DNA of 46,460 nucleotides from Actinomycetota bacterium (lineage in GTDB: Bacteria > Actinomycetota > JAHEXW01 > JAGVPG01). Made by a program: the position numbers and the translations under genes. The notes under the pieces were generated by a model. That model made no database searches. It worked only from the letters and a program-made list of their open reading frames with translations, and had not been told where the DNA came from. The DNA is taken from positions 1 through 46,460 of the forward strand of contig JAGVPG010000008.1 in assembly GCA_020052375.1 (NCBI GenBank), in the 5' to 3' direction. This document shows positions 9,079 through 16,237 of the stretch, in pieces (position 1 is the stretch's first letter; the number at the start of each line of letters is the position of its first letter).

Positions 9079-10746
9079 ATGATCAGGCGCAGGCTTGAAT
9101 CCGTAATAGACCGCACACTTCAAGGAATCCGCGACTCGAAAGAGTTGGAACTTCCTCACATCCCGACAGTAGAGATCGAAAAGACGCGCGACAAGAAGTT
9201 CGGGGATTATTCGACCAATATCGCTATGCTCCTTGCCGGCGGCCTCAAGAAAAACCCGATGGACATAGCGGAGATATTCTTATCCTTTATGCCGTCCGAA
9301 CCCGGGTTCATCAAAGAAGTAAAGGCGGCCCCGCCAGGGTTTATTAACTTCTATCTGAGCGATGACTTTCTAACGTCGTCACTTGATGAGATCGAAAAAC
9401 AGGACGAGTCCTTCGGGGCGGCGGCGGAGACAAACGGTAAGAGCGTGCAGGTGGAGTTCGTAAGCGCCAATCCGACCGGGCCGCTGCACGTCGGTCATGG
9501 CAGGTGGGCGGCAGTGGGCGATACGCTTGCCAACGTCCTTGAAGCGGCTGGTTATCAGGTGGAACGCGAATTCTATATCAACGACTACGGCAACCAGATG
9601 GCTCTGTTCGGCGCCTCGGTCTCGGCTAGATACGCGCAGCTTCTGGATGTGGATGAAAAAGTCCCGGAAGACGGTTACCAGGGAGAATACATAAAGGATA
9701 TTGCTAAAGTCCTGCTCGACAAGAAGGGCAAAGTCTATTTCGACATGAATCCGGAATTCAGGCGCCAGGCCATACAGCAGGAAGCTAAGGAACAGGTCAT
9801 CGAGCATTTTCGTTTAGTCCTGGAGTCTTTCGGCGTCAGGTTCGACGAGTGGTTTTCCGAGACGTCTCTTCATGAAGGCGAAGAGATAGGCAAGGCGATA
9901 CAGGAGTTAAGAGACCACGGCCATGTCTTTGAGAAGGATGGAGCCGTCTGGCTTAGAACGACCGACTTCGGGGACGATAAAGACCGCGTTCTGATCAAAG
10001 AGTCAGGTGAACCGACTTATTTTGCTTCGGATATAGCTTATCATCTGGACAAGTTCGAGAGAGGATTCGATACGGTCATCAATGTCTGGGGCGCCGATCA
10101 CCACGGATATGTCGCCCGTATGAAAGCGGCTATTCAGGCTCTGGGTTACGGATCGGAACGCCTGGAGATCATCATAGGCCAGCTGGTGAACCTTTTCCGG
10201 AAGGGCGAACCCGTGCGTATGTCGAAGCGGACCGGCGAGATGGTGACATTCGATGACTTGATCGCTGAGGTCGGGCCTGATGTCGCCCGGTATCTCTTCC
10301 TTACGCGGAGCACCGACAGTCCTCTCGATTTCGATATAGAACTGGCCAAGGAACAATCGCAGGACAACCCCGTTTATTATGTGCAGTACGCGCATGCCCG
10401 GATCTGCAGCATCTTAAATTTTGCCGAATCGAAGGGTGTGGCAATACCCGGCCCCGGAGAAGCAGATCTCAAGTTGTTAAAAGAAGAATCGGAGTTGGAC
10501 TTGATCAGACACATGGTCTGGTTTCCGGACTTCGTCGAGGATTGCGCCACCTTCAGGGCGCCTTTCAAGCTCACGAAATACGCCGAAGACCTCGCGGCGG
10601 CCTTCCACCTTTTTTACACAAAATGCAGGGTCGTCACAGACGACGCCGCATTGACAAGCTCCCGTCTTGCTTTAGTCAAGTGCGCAAGGATAGTATTACG
10701 TAATACGCTTGGATTGCTTGGCGTAAGCGCACCGGAAAGCATGTAA
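9079..10746 (+). CDS. argS: Arginyl-tRNA synthetase
   Basis: A class I aminoacyl-tRNA synthetase charging tRNA-Arg in the cytoplasm. It has 555 residues, normal for the family. The N-terminal Add1 domain is followed by a HIGH-type motif (HVGHG, residues 137-141) in the ANPTGPLHVGHGR context that is typical of ArgS, a KMSKS-equivalent RMSKR at 380-384, and a C-terminal anticodon-binding helical domain with a YVQYAHARI signature. It starts 8 bases after htrA with only a weak AAAGG in the gap. The stop is followed by a 133-base spacer full of G/C palindromes, which separates it from the exporter genes. Confidence 0.97.
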   Translation: MIRRRLESVIDRTLQGIRDSKELELPHIPTVEIEKTRDKKFGDYSTNIAMLLAGGLKKNPMDIAEIFLSFMPSEPGFIKEVKAAPPGFINFYLSDDFLTSSLDEIEKQDESFGAAAETNGKSVQVEFVSANPTGPLHVGHGRWAAVGDTLANVLEAAGYQVEREFYINDYGNQMALFGASVSARYAQLLDVDEKVPEDGYQGEYIKDIAKVLLDKKGKVYFDMNPEFRRQAIQQEAKEQVIEHFRLVLESFGVRFDEWFSETSLHEGEEIGKAIQELRDHGHVFEKDGAVWLRTTDFGDDKDRVLIKESGEPTYFASDIAYHLDKFERGFDTVINVWGADHHGYVARMKAAIQALGYGSERLEIIIGQLVNLFRKGEPVRMSKRTGEMVTFDDLIAEVGPDVARYLFLTRSTDSPLDFDIELAKEQSQDNPVYYVQYAHARICSILNFAESKGVAIPGPGEADLKLLKEESELDLIRHMVWFPDFVEDCATFRAPFKLTKYAEDLAAAFHLFYTKCRVVTDDAALTSSRLALVKCARIVLRNTLGLLGVSAPESM

Positions 10747-10763
10747 AGAGCAGAAAAGCAGTT

Positions 10764-10858
10764 ACCCCCTCCCTTGAGGGGAGGGGGATCAAGGGGGAGG
10801 GTGGTAAAAAGAAATCCACCCCCACCTTTAATTCCTCCCCCTTAGAGGGGGAGGAAAA
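10764..10858 (+). repeat. G/C-rich palindromic element, copy 1
   Basis: Two hairpins occupy most of the argS-adaptor spacer. One has a 9-bp stem, CCCCCTCCC (10765-10773) with GGGAGGGGG (10779-10787). The other has a 10-bp stem, TTCCTCCCCC (10832-10841) with GGGGGAGGAA (10847-10856). Between them are further GGGGGAGGGTGG and CCACCCCCACC blocks, so the whole element is roughly an inverted repeat. A related copy lies at 11653-11706. No U-run follows, so a classical intrinsic terminator is unlikely. Confidence 0.8.
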
Positions 10859-10879
10859 CACCGAGACGGGGAGGCTGTT

Positions 10880-11611
10880 GTGAAAAAGGTAGTTCCTATC
10901 GTAATCATCCTATTTCTTCTTACCGCTGCGGGTATCGGGACATATTACTACTATCAGCAGAATAACAAGGATAAGAATCTGATAGAAGTCTCCGGGAATA
11001 TCGAAGCAAAAGAGGTCGATATCGGCGCCGAGGTCATGGGGAAGGTCAAAGAGCTTAAGAAACAAGAAGGAGACCAGGTCACCAAGGATGAAGAAGTCGC
11101 GAAGATCGACGACCGGCTTTTACAGGCGCAAGTCGACCAGGCGAAAGCATCTTTGGCTGTTACCCAGGCCAAACAAGATCCCACACAGATCGCGCTGGCC
11201 CAGGCGAGTGTCGATCTCGCGGAACTCAATCTTACAAAATCAGTTGTTACATCACCGATCGACGGAGTTGTTATCACAAGGCCTTATGAAGAGGGGGAGG
11301 TCGTAAGCCCCGGCGCCACCATATATACGGTGGCCAACCTCGACGAAGTATCTCTTGTGGTCTATATACCCGAAGATCAACTCGGGAAGGTCGATATAGG
11401 ACAGAAAGCGGATGTCAAAGTCGACAGCTACCCCAATAGAGTCTTCAAAGGCGCCATAAAGAAGATCTCGGACAAAGCGGAATTCACGCCGGCTAACGTC
11501 CAGACGAAAGAGCAGCGGATAAACCTCGTCTTTGCCGTCACGATCAGTCTGGAAAACAAAGACCATAAACTAAAAGCTGGCATGCCGGCGGACGCAAAGA
11601 TCAGAATATAA
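10880..11611 (+). CDS. HlyD/YbhG-type membrane fusion (adaptor) protein of an ABC exporter
   Basis: A 243-residue adaptor: an N-terminal transmembrane anchor (about 4-26), first lipoyl half (about 35-72, ISGxIEAKEVDIGAEVxG-like), a short coiled-coil hairpin (about 73-115), second lipoyl half (SPIDGVVITRPYEEGEVVSPG) and a beta-barrel to the C terminus. It is smaller than many HlyD proteins because the hairpin is short. GTG 10880 has GGGGAGG five bases upstream; that sequence borders the palindromic element. With the next four genes it forms an exporter resembling E. coli YbhG-F-S-R. Substrate unknown; drugs or lipids are typical for the family. Confidence 0.88.
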   Translation: MKKVVPIVIILFLLTAAGIGTYYYYQQNNKDKNLIEVSGNIEAKEVDIGAEVMGKVKELKKQEGDQVTKDEEVAKIDDRLLQAQVDQAKASLAVTQAKQDPTQIALAQASVDLAELNLTKSVVTSPIDGVVITRPYEEGEVVSPGATIYTVANLDEVSLVVYIPEDQLGKVDIGQKADVKVDSYPNRVFKGAIKKISDKAEFTPANVQTKEQRINLVFAVTISLENKDHKLKAGMPADAKIRI

Positions 11612-11645
11612 GAAGTTAGAAGCTAGAAGCTAGAAGCTAGAAGCC
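11611..11645 (+). repeat. Heptamer tandem repeat, five copies
   Basis: Five consecutive 7-bp units of AGAAGCT (first copy AGAAGTT, last AGAAGCC). The array begins on the last base of the adaptor's TAA stop codon and ends 8 bases before the second G/C-rich palindromic element. Confidence 0.85.
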
Positions 11646-11652
11646 GGAGGAG

Positions 11653-11706
11653 TACCCCCACCTAAATCCTCCCCCTTTAAGGGGGAGGAATAAAAGGAGG
11701 GGGTTA
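11653..11706 (+). repeat. G/C-rich palindromic element, copy 2
   Basis: The central hairpin has TCCTCCCCC (from 11667) and GGGGGAGGA (to 11689) around a short T/A loop. Outer flanks ACCCCCACCT and AGGAGGGGGT also pair with one mismatch, so the element is a nested inverted repeat. It is built from the same blocks as 10764-10858 and ends 15 bases before the ATPase start. Confidence 0.8.
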
Positions 11707-11721
11707 GTTTTTGTAGGGATT

Positions 11722-12471
11722 ATGAGTGATTTCTCGATTGAAGCGAACAATCTTAGCAAGAAGTTCGGCGATCTGCCTGCTGTACAAGATCTCTCATTTA
11801 AAGTAAGGACCGGGGAGATATATGGGCTGGTCGGCCCTGACGGCGCGGGAAAGACCACGACTATCCGGATGTTGGCCACTATAATGCGAGCGACTAGTGG
11901 CGAAGCAAAAGTCGCAGGTTATGACCTTCAGCGTGACGTCGAAAAGATACGGCTGAAGATCGGATATGTAGCCCAGGTATTCAACCTCTACCAGGACCTC
12001 ACAGTTTCCGAAAACCTTGATTTCTTCGCCGGGATCTACGCGATATCGGATGAAGAACGAAACGAAAGGAAGAAAGAATTACTCCGTTTTAGCAGGCTGG
12101 ACCGTTTCTTGGACCGTAGAGCAGGATTACTGTCCGGAGGTATGCAAAAGAAACTGGCGGTGTCATGCGCTTTGATGCATGAACCGGAGATCCTGCTTTT
12201 GGACGAGCCGACGATCGGAGTCGATCCGCTTTCCCGCCAGGAACTATGGGACATCCTTCTGGAGTTGAACGGGCGCGGTGTGACGTTGCTGGTCAGCACG
12301 ACATATATGGACGAAGCCGAAAGGTTCGGCCGCCTGGCTTTTATCGACAAGGGCAAGATGATAGCCGAAGGAACACCGGCTGAACTTAAACAACGATATG
12401 CCCGTGAGGTCGACTCGAACAGTCTTGAAGCGGCATGGCGGACGCTGGCCGGGCAGGGAGGAGACGCTTAA
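11722..12471 (+). CDS. ABC exporter ATPase subunit (YbhF N-terminal half-like)
   Basis: A 249-residue ABC nucleotide-binding protein energising the ABC-2 permeases encoded next. Walker A is GPDGAGKTT (38-46), the Q-loop region is GYVAQVF, the signature is LSGGM (from 137), Walker B is ILLLDEPT with Asp161 and Glu162, and a switch-region TTYMDEAERF follows. The GPDGAGKT form and DEAERF tail are typical of the first ATPase domain of YbhF-type proteins. The signature is intact, unlike that of the second ATPase at 14790. The ATG follows AGGGA by a few bases, and the stop is one base before the next ATG, so the operon is tightly packed. Confidence 0.92.
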   Translation: MSDFSIEANNLSKKFGDLPAVQDLSFKVRTGEIYGLVGPDGAGKTTTIRMLATIMRATSGEAKVAGYDLQRDVEKIRLKIGYVAQVFNLYQDLTVSENLDFFAGIYAISDEERNERKKELLRFSRLDRFLDRRAGLLSGGMQKKLAVSCALMHEPEILLLDEPTIGVDPLSRQELWDILLELNGRGVTLLVSTTYMDEAERFGRLAFIDKGKMIAEGTPAELKQRYAREVDSNSLEAAWRTLAGQGGDA

Positions 12472-12472
12472 G

Positions 12473-13576
12473 ATGAAGAGGATCCTGCCGATCATCCGTA
12501 AAGAGTTCCTGCATATACTAAGAGACCCGCGCACTCTTATCGCCGTTCTGATACTGCCGTCTATGCTACTGATACTTTTTGGTTATGCTTTGACCTTCGA
12601 TGTTAAGAACATCGATCTCCTGATAAATGATGCCGATAAAAGCGAGTTGAGCAGGCAGTTGATTGACGGGTTCAAGGTCTCGGGTAAGTTCCGGATCGTC
12701 GGTTACACTGAAGACCGCCAGGATATCGAGAAAGACCTAAAGAATGGATCGGCCAAGGTCGGGCTCGTCATCCCGCGCGGTTTTAGTGCCTGTCTGAAGG
12801 CGAAACGAGCTGCCCCCATACAGACGGTGATCGATGGCGCAAATCCTTTGATCGCCCAATCGGCAAGGAACTATACCCTTGTGATAACCCAAGGCGTGTC
12901 GGCAAGATTGGCTGGTTCTACTGGGACACCGCCCGTAAACGTGAGCTCGCAGCTACTTTATAACCCAGAACTGAAGAGCGTTAATTTCATAGTTCCCGGT
13001 ATAATCACATTGATCTTGATGATGATACCGGCTGTCATCACTTCCAGCGCGATCGTCAGAGAGAAAGAGACAGGGACGATCGAGCAGATCATTGTCTCAC
13101 CGGTGAGACCCGTGCATCTGATGCTGGGCAAGATAACACCCTATTTGATGATCTCCGCGTTCGACGCATTTTTAATCACACTTGTGGGAGTCGTCTGGTT
13201 CGGCGTCATCCTTAGGGGGAGCGTCTGGCTTCTGGCCCTGGCAGTCTTTGTGTATATGATATCGACTGTCGGTATCGGCCTTCTGATCTCGACGATCGCT
13301 GAAACACAACTGGTCGCCCAGATGGCCGCTTTTCTTTCCACGATGCTGCCGTCTTTTCTGTTGTCCGGTTTTGTCTTTCCGATATCCAGCATGCCCAAGG
13401 TCGTCCAGTATATCTCGGTCTTTATTCCCGCCCGTTACTTCTTGATCGTGGTCAGAGGCATCTTTCTAAAGGGAGTGGGTTTAGACGTCTTTTGGAGAGA
13501 GGCGCTCATATTACTTTTTTTCGGTCTTATTATGATCAGTTTGAGCTCGCTCAGGTTTACTAAGAGGTTACGATGA
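12473..13576 (+). CDS. ABC-2 family transporter permease (YbhS/YbhR-like), first copy
   Basis: 367 residues with the ABC-2 permease plan: one N-terminal membrane helix (ILPSMLLILFGYAL, about 27-45), a large extracytoplasmic domain (about 45-170, ending YNPELKSVNFIVPG), then five helices with the conserved REKETGTIEQIIVSP segment between the second and third. The start is ATG 12473, since GGGAGGAG lies about 10 bases upstream; a longer in-frame start at 12398 would overlap the ATPase gene and has no ribosome site. Its stop overlaps the next permease start (ATGA), showing coupling. It probably forms a heterodimer with the following permease. Confidence 0.92.
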   Translation: MKRILPIIRKEFLHILRDPRTLIAVLILPSMLLILFGYALTFDVKNIDLLINDADKSELSRQLIDGFKVSGKFRIVGYTEDRQDIEKDLKNGSAKVGLVIPRGFSACLKAKRAAPIQTVIDGANPLIAQSARNYTLVITQGVSARLAGSTGTPPVNVSSQLLYNPELKSVNFIVPGIITLILMMIPAVITSSAIVREKETGTIEQIIVSPVRPVHLMLGKITPYLMISAFDAFLITLVGVVWFGVILRGSVWLLALAVFVYMISTVGIGLLISTIAETQLVAQMAAFLSTMLPSFLLSGFVFPISSMPKVVQYISVFIPARYFLIVVRGIFLKGVGLDVFWREALILLFFGLIMISLSSLRFTKRLR

Positions 13577-14703
13577 AAAGGTTCTTGTATTCACGGCTCT
13601 CATTCCTAATAAGGAAGGAGTTCATCCAGCTTTCGCGGGATAAAAAGCTCGTGTTCTTGATGTTCGTATATCCGCTGCTGCAGCTATTGATCTTCGGGTA
13701 CGTCTTTTCAACGGATGTAAAACACATGAGTCTCGGGGTGATGGACGCATCTTACACGAAAGAGAGCCGTCAGCTTGTAAGCTCGATAAAGAGCGCCGGT
13801 TACTTTGATGTGAACGTAAACACGAAAGAGCGGTCGGTCCTTGAGGAAAAACTAGAACACGGTGATATAACGGCGGCTGTAGTCATACCCGGTGATTTTT
13901 CAGTAAGACTCAAACATAGACAGACGGCGACCGTCCAGGTGGTGATAGACGGCTCGGATCCGAATACGGGCGGGACCGCACTGTCCTACTTGAACAGGAT
14001 AATAAGGGAACAGTCGCTCAAGCTTGTGACGATAGACCCGCGGTTTACGAGGACGGCACAAGGCGTGGACAACCATATAAACGTTCTGTATAACCCGGAC
14101 ATGAGGAGCGTGAACTACATGGTACCGGGCCTGATCGGTATTCTGCTGATGATGGTCACGATGCTTCTGACGTCGGTAGCTTTAGTCAAAGAGCGAGAAA
14201 AGGGGACGATGGAGCAGCTGATCGTCATGCCGTTAAGGCGTTACGAGATACTGCTAAGCAAACTGGTGCCGTTCGTGGCCATCGGTTTCTTTGACGCGGT
14301 GATCATCGCGGTTTTCGGGACGTTGTGGTTCAATGTCCCGATGAGGGGCAGTGTGATCCTGCTCTTCTTCATGAGCGCGCTCTTTGTCTTCGCCAGTCTG
14401 GGGTTAGGGCTTTTCGTATCGACCGTATCCAAGACGCAGCAGCAGGCGATGATGACGGCTTATTTTATTCTTCTGCCGTCCATGATACTTTCGGGTCTCA
14501 TATTCCCGATCGAGAGTATGCCGACAGCCATCCAGTATTTAACGTACATCCTCCACATCAAGTACTTCCTGATCATCGTAAGAGGGATATTCTTGAAAGG
14601 GAATACGTTGTTAGACCTGTGGCAACCGGCTCTTATCCTGGCGGTTTACGGAATCATTGTATTTAGCCTAAGCGTCGCCCGCTTCCGGAAAAAGTTGACG
14701 TGA
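13573..14703 (+). CDS. ABC-2 family transporter permease (YbhS/YbhR-like), second copy
   Basis: 376 residues with the same architecture as the preceding permease: one helix near residues 25-45 (LVFLMFVYPLLQLLIFGY), an extracytoplasmic domain with YNPDMRSVNYMVPG at its end, and five C-terminal helices with KEREKGTMEQLIVMP. The two permeases are clearly paralogous (matching YNPxxxSVNxxVPG and PARYFLIV/HIKYFLIIVRGIFLKG blocks), as YbhS and YbhR are. A 4-base ATGA overlap couples it to the upstream gene. An 86-base spacer with a dispersed-repeat-like sequence separates it from the second ATPase. Confidence 0.92.
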   Translation: MKRFLYSRLSFLIRKEFIQLSRDKKLVFLMFVYPLLQLLIFGYVFSTDVKHMSLGVMDASYTKESRQLVSSIKSAGYFDVNVNTKERSVLEEKLEHGDITAAVVIPGDFSVRLKHRQTATVQVVIDGSDPNTGGTALSYLNRIIREQSLKLVTIDPRFTRTAQGVDNHINVLYNPDMRSVNYMVPGLIGILLMMVTMLLTSVALVKEREKGTMEQLIVMPLRRYEILLSKLVPFVAIGFFDAVIIAVFGTLWFNVPMRGSVILLFFMSALFVFASLGLGLFVSTVSKTQQQAMMTAYFILLPSMILSGLIFPIESMPTAIQYLTYILHIKYFLIIVRGIFLKGNTLLDLWQPALILAVYGIIVFSLSVARFRKKLT

Positions 14704-14715
14704 CAGACTTTTAGG

Positions 14716-14755
14716 TGTCGTTGCGAGGAGTAGTGTTATCAGTGCGACGAAGCAA
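14716..14755 (+). repeat. Dispersed palindromic repeat fragment between permease and ATPase genes
   Basis: GTCGTTGCGAGGAG (14716-14729) and GCGACGAAGCAA (14744-14755) form an imperfect inverted pair. The TTGCGAGG...CGACGAAGCAA form resembles a common class of genome-dispersed bacterial palindromes; that class assignment is from memory, not from a second copy in this window. Confidence 0.5.
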
Positions 14756-14789
14756 ACTAAGCAAAAGACATAGCAATGAGGATTGATAT

Positions 14790-15539
14790 ATGAACGAGAA
14801 CGCGATAATGGCAGTCAAACTCACAAAAGCGTTCGGCGATTTCGTGGCGGTTGATAATGTCACCTTGAATATCAAGAAAGGCGAGATCTTCGGGTTCGTC
14901 GGGCCGAACGGAAGCGGTAAATCGACCACGATCCGTATGCTTTGCGGCATCATAGATCCGACATCGGGTTCAGCGGAAGTCCTTGGCTATGATATCGCCA
15001 GAGAGGCGGAGAAGATAAAAAGAGAGATAGGTTATATGTCTCAAAAGTTCGGCTTATATCAAGATCTGACGGTCCGTGAGAACCTCGAGTTTTACGCGGG
15101 TGTCTATCAAGTGGGGAGACGGGTGTATGATGAACGCGTCAAGCGAGGATTGGCTATGGCGGGACTCGGAGACCGGGAAAAAGAACTGACAGCGAACCTA
15201 GGTGTAGGGTACCGGCAGAGGCTCGCGCTGGCTTGTGCTGTCATCCACGACCCGGAACTCATCTTTCTGGATGAACCCACCGCCGGCGTCGACCCGGTCG
15301 CCCGGCAGCAATTCTGGAAGATGCTTTATGATATGGCCGAAGCCGGCAGGACATCGTTCGTGACCACGCATTACATGGAAGAAGCCGAACGATGCACCAG
15401 GCTCGGTTTTATATACGAAGGAAAGATCATCGCCATCGGCCCACCCGATGAAGTAAAAGGCACCGACGAAACCCTCGAACAAGCATTTCTCCGCCTAACA
15501 AAGAACAACACACAAAAGAGTGTGCCTGGGGGAGGTTGA
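14790..15539 (+). CDS. ABC exporter ATPase subunit with degenerate signature (YbhF C-terminal half-like)
   Basis: 249 residues. Walker A is GPNGSGKST (38-46) and Walker B is LIFLDEPT with Asp161 and Glu162, followed by TTHYMEEAERC. The signature position reads LGVGY (137-141) instead of LSGGQ, while RQRLAL follows as usual; a degenerate signature is also known in the second ATPase domain of YbhF-type fused proteins. This gene and 11722 therefore look like a split version of that fused ATPase, probably a heterodimer with one weak site. The ATG follows GAGGA by 7 bases. The last codons and the TGA lie inside a long inverted repeat, so the C-terminal residues are repeat-derived. Confidence 0.9.
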   Translation: MNENAIMAVKLTKAFGDFVAVDNVTLNIKKGEIFGFVGPNGSGKSTTIRMLCGIIDPTSGSAEVLGYDIAREAEKIKREIGYMSQKFGLYQDLTVRENLEFYAGVYQVGRRVYDERVKRGLAMAGLGDREKELTANLGVGYRQRLALACAVIHDPELIFLDEPTAGVDPVARQQFWKMLYDMAEAGRTSFVTTHYMEEAERCTRLGFIYEGKIIAIGPPDEVKGTDETLEQAFLRLTKNNTQKSVPGGG

Positions 15540-15598
15540 AGATACTTCTTCTCGCTAAAGATTCTCGCTCTAAGAAGACTTCAACCTCCCCAGGCACA
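15521..15598 (+). repeat. Long inverted repeat overlapping the ATPase stop codon
   Basis: The left arm at 15521-15541 (starting TGTGCCTGGG) and the right arm at 15579-15598 (ending CCCCAGGCACA) pair over about 20 bp with one bulged G. Shorter inner arms containing CTTCTT (from 15546) and AAGAAG extend the stem. The ATPase TGA at 15537-15539 is in the left arm. No U-run follows on the + strand, so it may be a mobile palindrome used as an mRNA 3' end rather than a standard terminator. Confidence 0.8.
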
Positions 15599-15714
15599 AA
15601 ATGTATAGAATGACCAGCGTCTGCGCGCTTGAATTCAGTACCCGTATGTTTTGCGCCCCCTCCTCCCACAATGCACCTTTTCAGCATGAAGTGAAAACCC
15701 CGATATTTGTAGCC

Positions 15715-15732
15715 GCCGACCTTTAGGTCGGC
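15715..15732 (+). repeat. Perfect hairpin GCCGACCT/AGGTCGGC
   Basis: Two 8-bp arms around a TT centre give an almost perfect palindrome. It may be part of a larger repeat that includes the flanking GTAGCC. Confidence 0.7.
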
Positions 15733-15788
15733 CCACCTAGAATCCAGAAAAAAGAAATCGATACATTCCCTTTAACCTGGGTTGATTC

Positions 15789-15805
15789 GGACGCCTACGG
15801 CGTCC
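15789..15805 (+). repeat. Hairpin GGACGCC-TAC-GGCGTCC
   Basis: A perfect 7-bp stem with a 3-base loop, 56 bases downstream of the previous hairpin. Confidence 0.7.
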
Positions 15806-15833
15806 TCACAGTGATGTCGTTTTGCTGCACGTT

Positions 15834-15866
15834 TCTCTAGATTCCTCACTTCGTTCGGAATGACAT
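15834..15866 (+). repeat. Dispersed-repeat-like sequence with ATTCC/GGAAT arms
   Basis: The sequence CTCTAGATTCCTCACTTCG followed by TTCGGAATGACAT resembles a widespread class of bacterial intergenic repeats. ATTCC (15841-15845) and GGAAT (15857-15861) can pair. Confidence 0.5.
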
Positions 15867-15919
15867 GGTTTTTTCCTTCTTCCCCCGGAACGATGGGAGC
15901 AATTTAATGTGAAAGAGAC

Positions 15920-16210
15920 TTGACGTCTTCAAGTTACAGAGACAAGGTTGTCTGGATCAACTCCATAAGGGAGCTGACCTTAGATATTACGAGCATTTCC
16001 CAGGTCAGTGAGGAAGACCTTCTGATAAAGCGTTAAAAAGAGTCTTACGAACGACCTGCTGGAAATGAGAGTAAAATCAAGGACGGCGACCAGGAGTATG
16101 ATCCAGACAACTTGTCTCTAATTAGCAGCCTCTTTAGGCCATTCACTTATTGCAAGCACGTAACCACATGTGTTAGACTAGCTGGTAATTCAGACATCGT
16201 GACCTCTTAG
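15920..16210 (+). pseudogene. Possible decayed small gene upstream of lysA
   Basis: One frame from 15908 to 16210 is open except for a single TAA at 16034-16036. The part before it reads like real protein (SYRDKVVWINSIRELTLDI, then QVSEEDLLIKR) and could start at TTG 15920. After the stop the same frame stays open for 57 codons with no recognisable motif. It may be a 38-residue gene, a remnant broken by a nonsense mutation, or chance. No family was recognised. Its distal part would overlap the suggested lysA promoter. Confidence 0.25.
16150..16179 (+). promoter_or_regulatory. Candidate promoter for the lysA operon
   Basis: TTGCAA (16150-16155), an 18-base spacer and TAGACT (16174-16179) make a reasonable housekeeping-sigma promoter about 60 bases before the lysA ATG. 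No lysine riboswitch or T-box signature was recognised between it and the gene. Confidence 0.4.
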
Positions 16211-16237
16211 TATAAGCAGTCTTTTAGGAGCTCTTCC

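Larger units (their letters stand above)
15599..15900. other. Gene-free region built of small palindromes
   Basis: No coding sequence is supported here. Recognisable parts are a perfect hairpin at 15715-15732, a hairpin at 15789-15805, and a dispersed-repeat-like stretch at 15834-15866. Open frames on either strand are short and follow the repeats. It separates the exporter operon from the lysA operon. Confidence 0.6.

Noticed and set aside
8094-9116. A 340-codon open frame on the - strand opposite htrA
   Set aside because: No domain and no ribosome site; htrA has all catalytic residues.
10764-10858. Intrinsic terminator of argS
   Set aside because: The stems are stable but no U-run follows, and a related palindromic copy occurs elsewhere. 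It is treated as a repeat element.
12398-12472. An upstream extension of the first ABC permease
   Set aside because: It overlaps the ATPase gene; ATG 12473 has GGGAGGAG and the normal family N terminus.
15427-15687. An 86-codon frame on the - strand over the end of the second ATPase
   Set aside because: It consists of the complement of the inverted repeat and the ATPase gene, with no domain.
15900-16237. Lysine riboswitch or T-box before lysA
   Set aside because: None of the conserved core sequences of either class could be found by reading.
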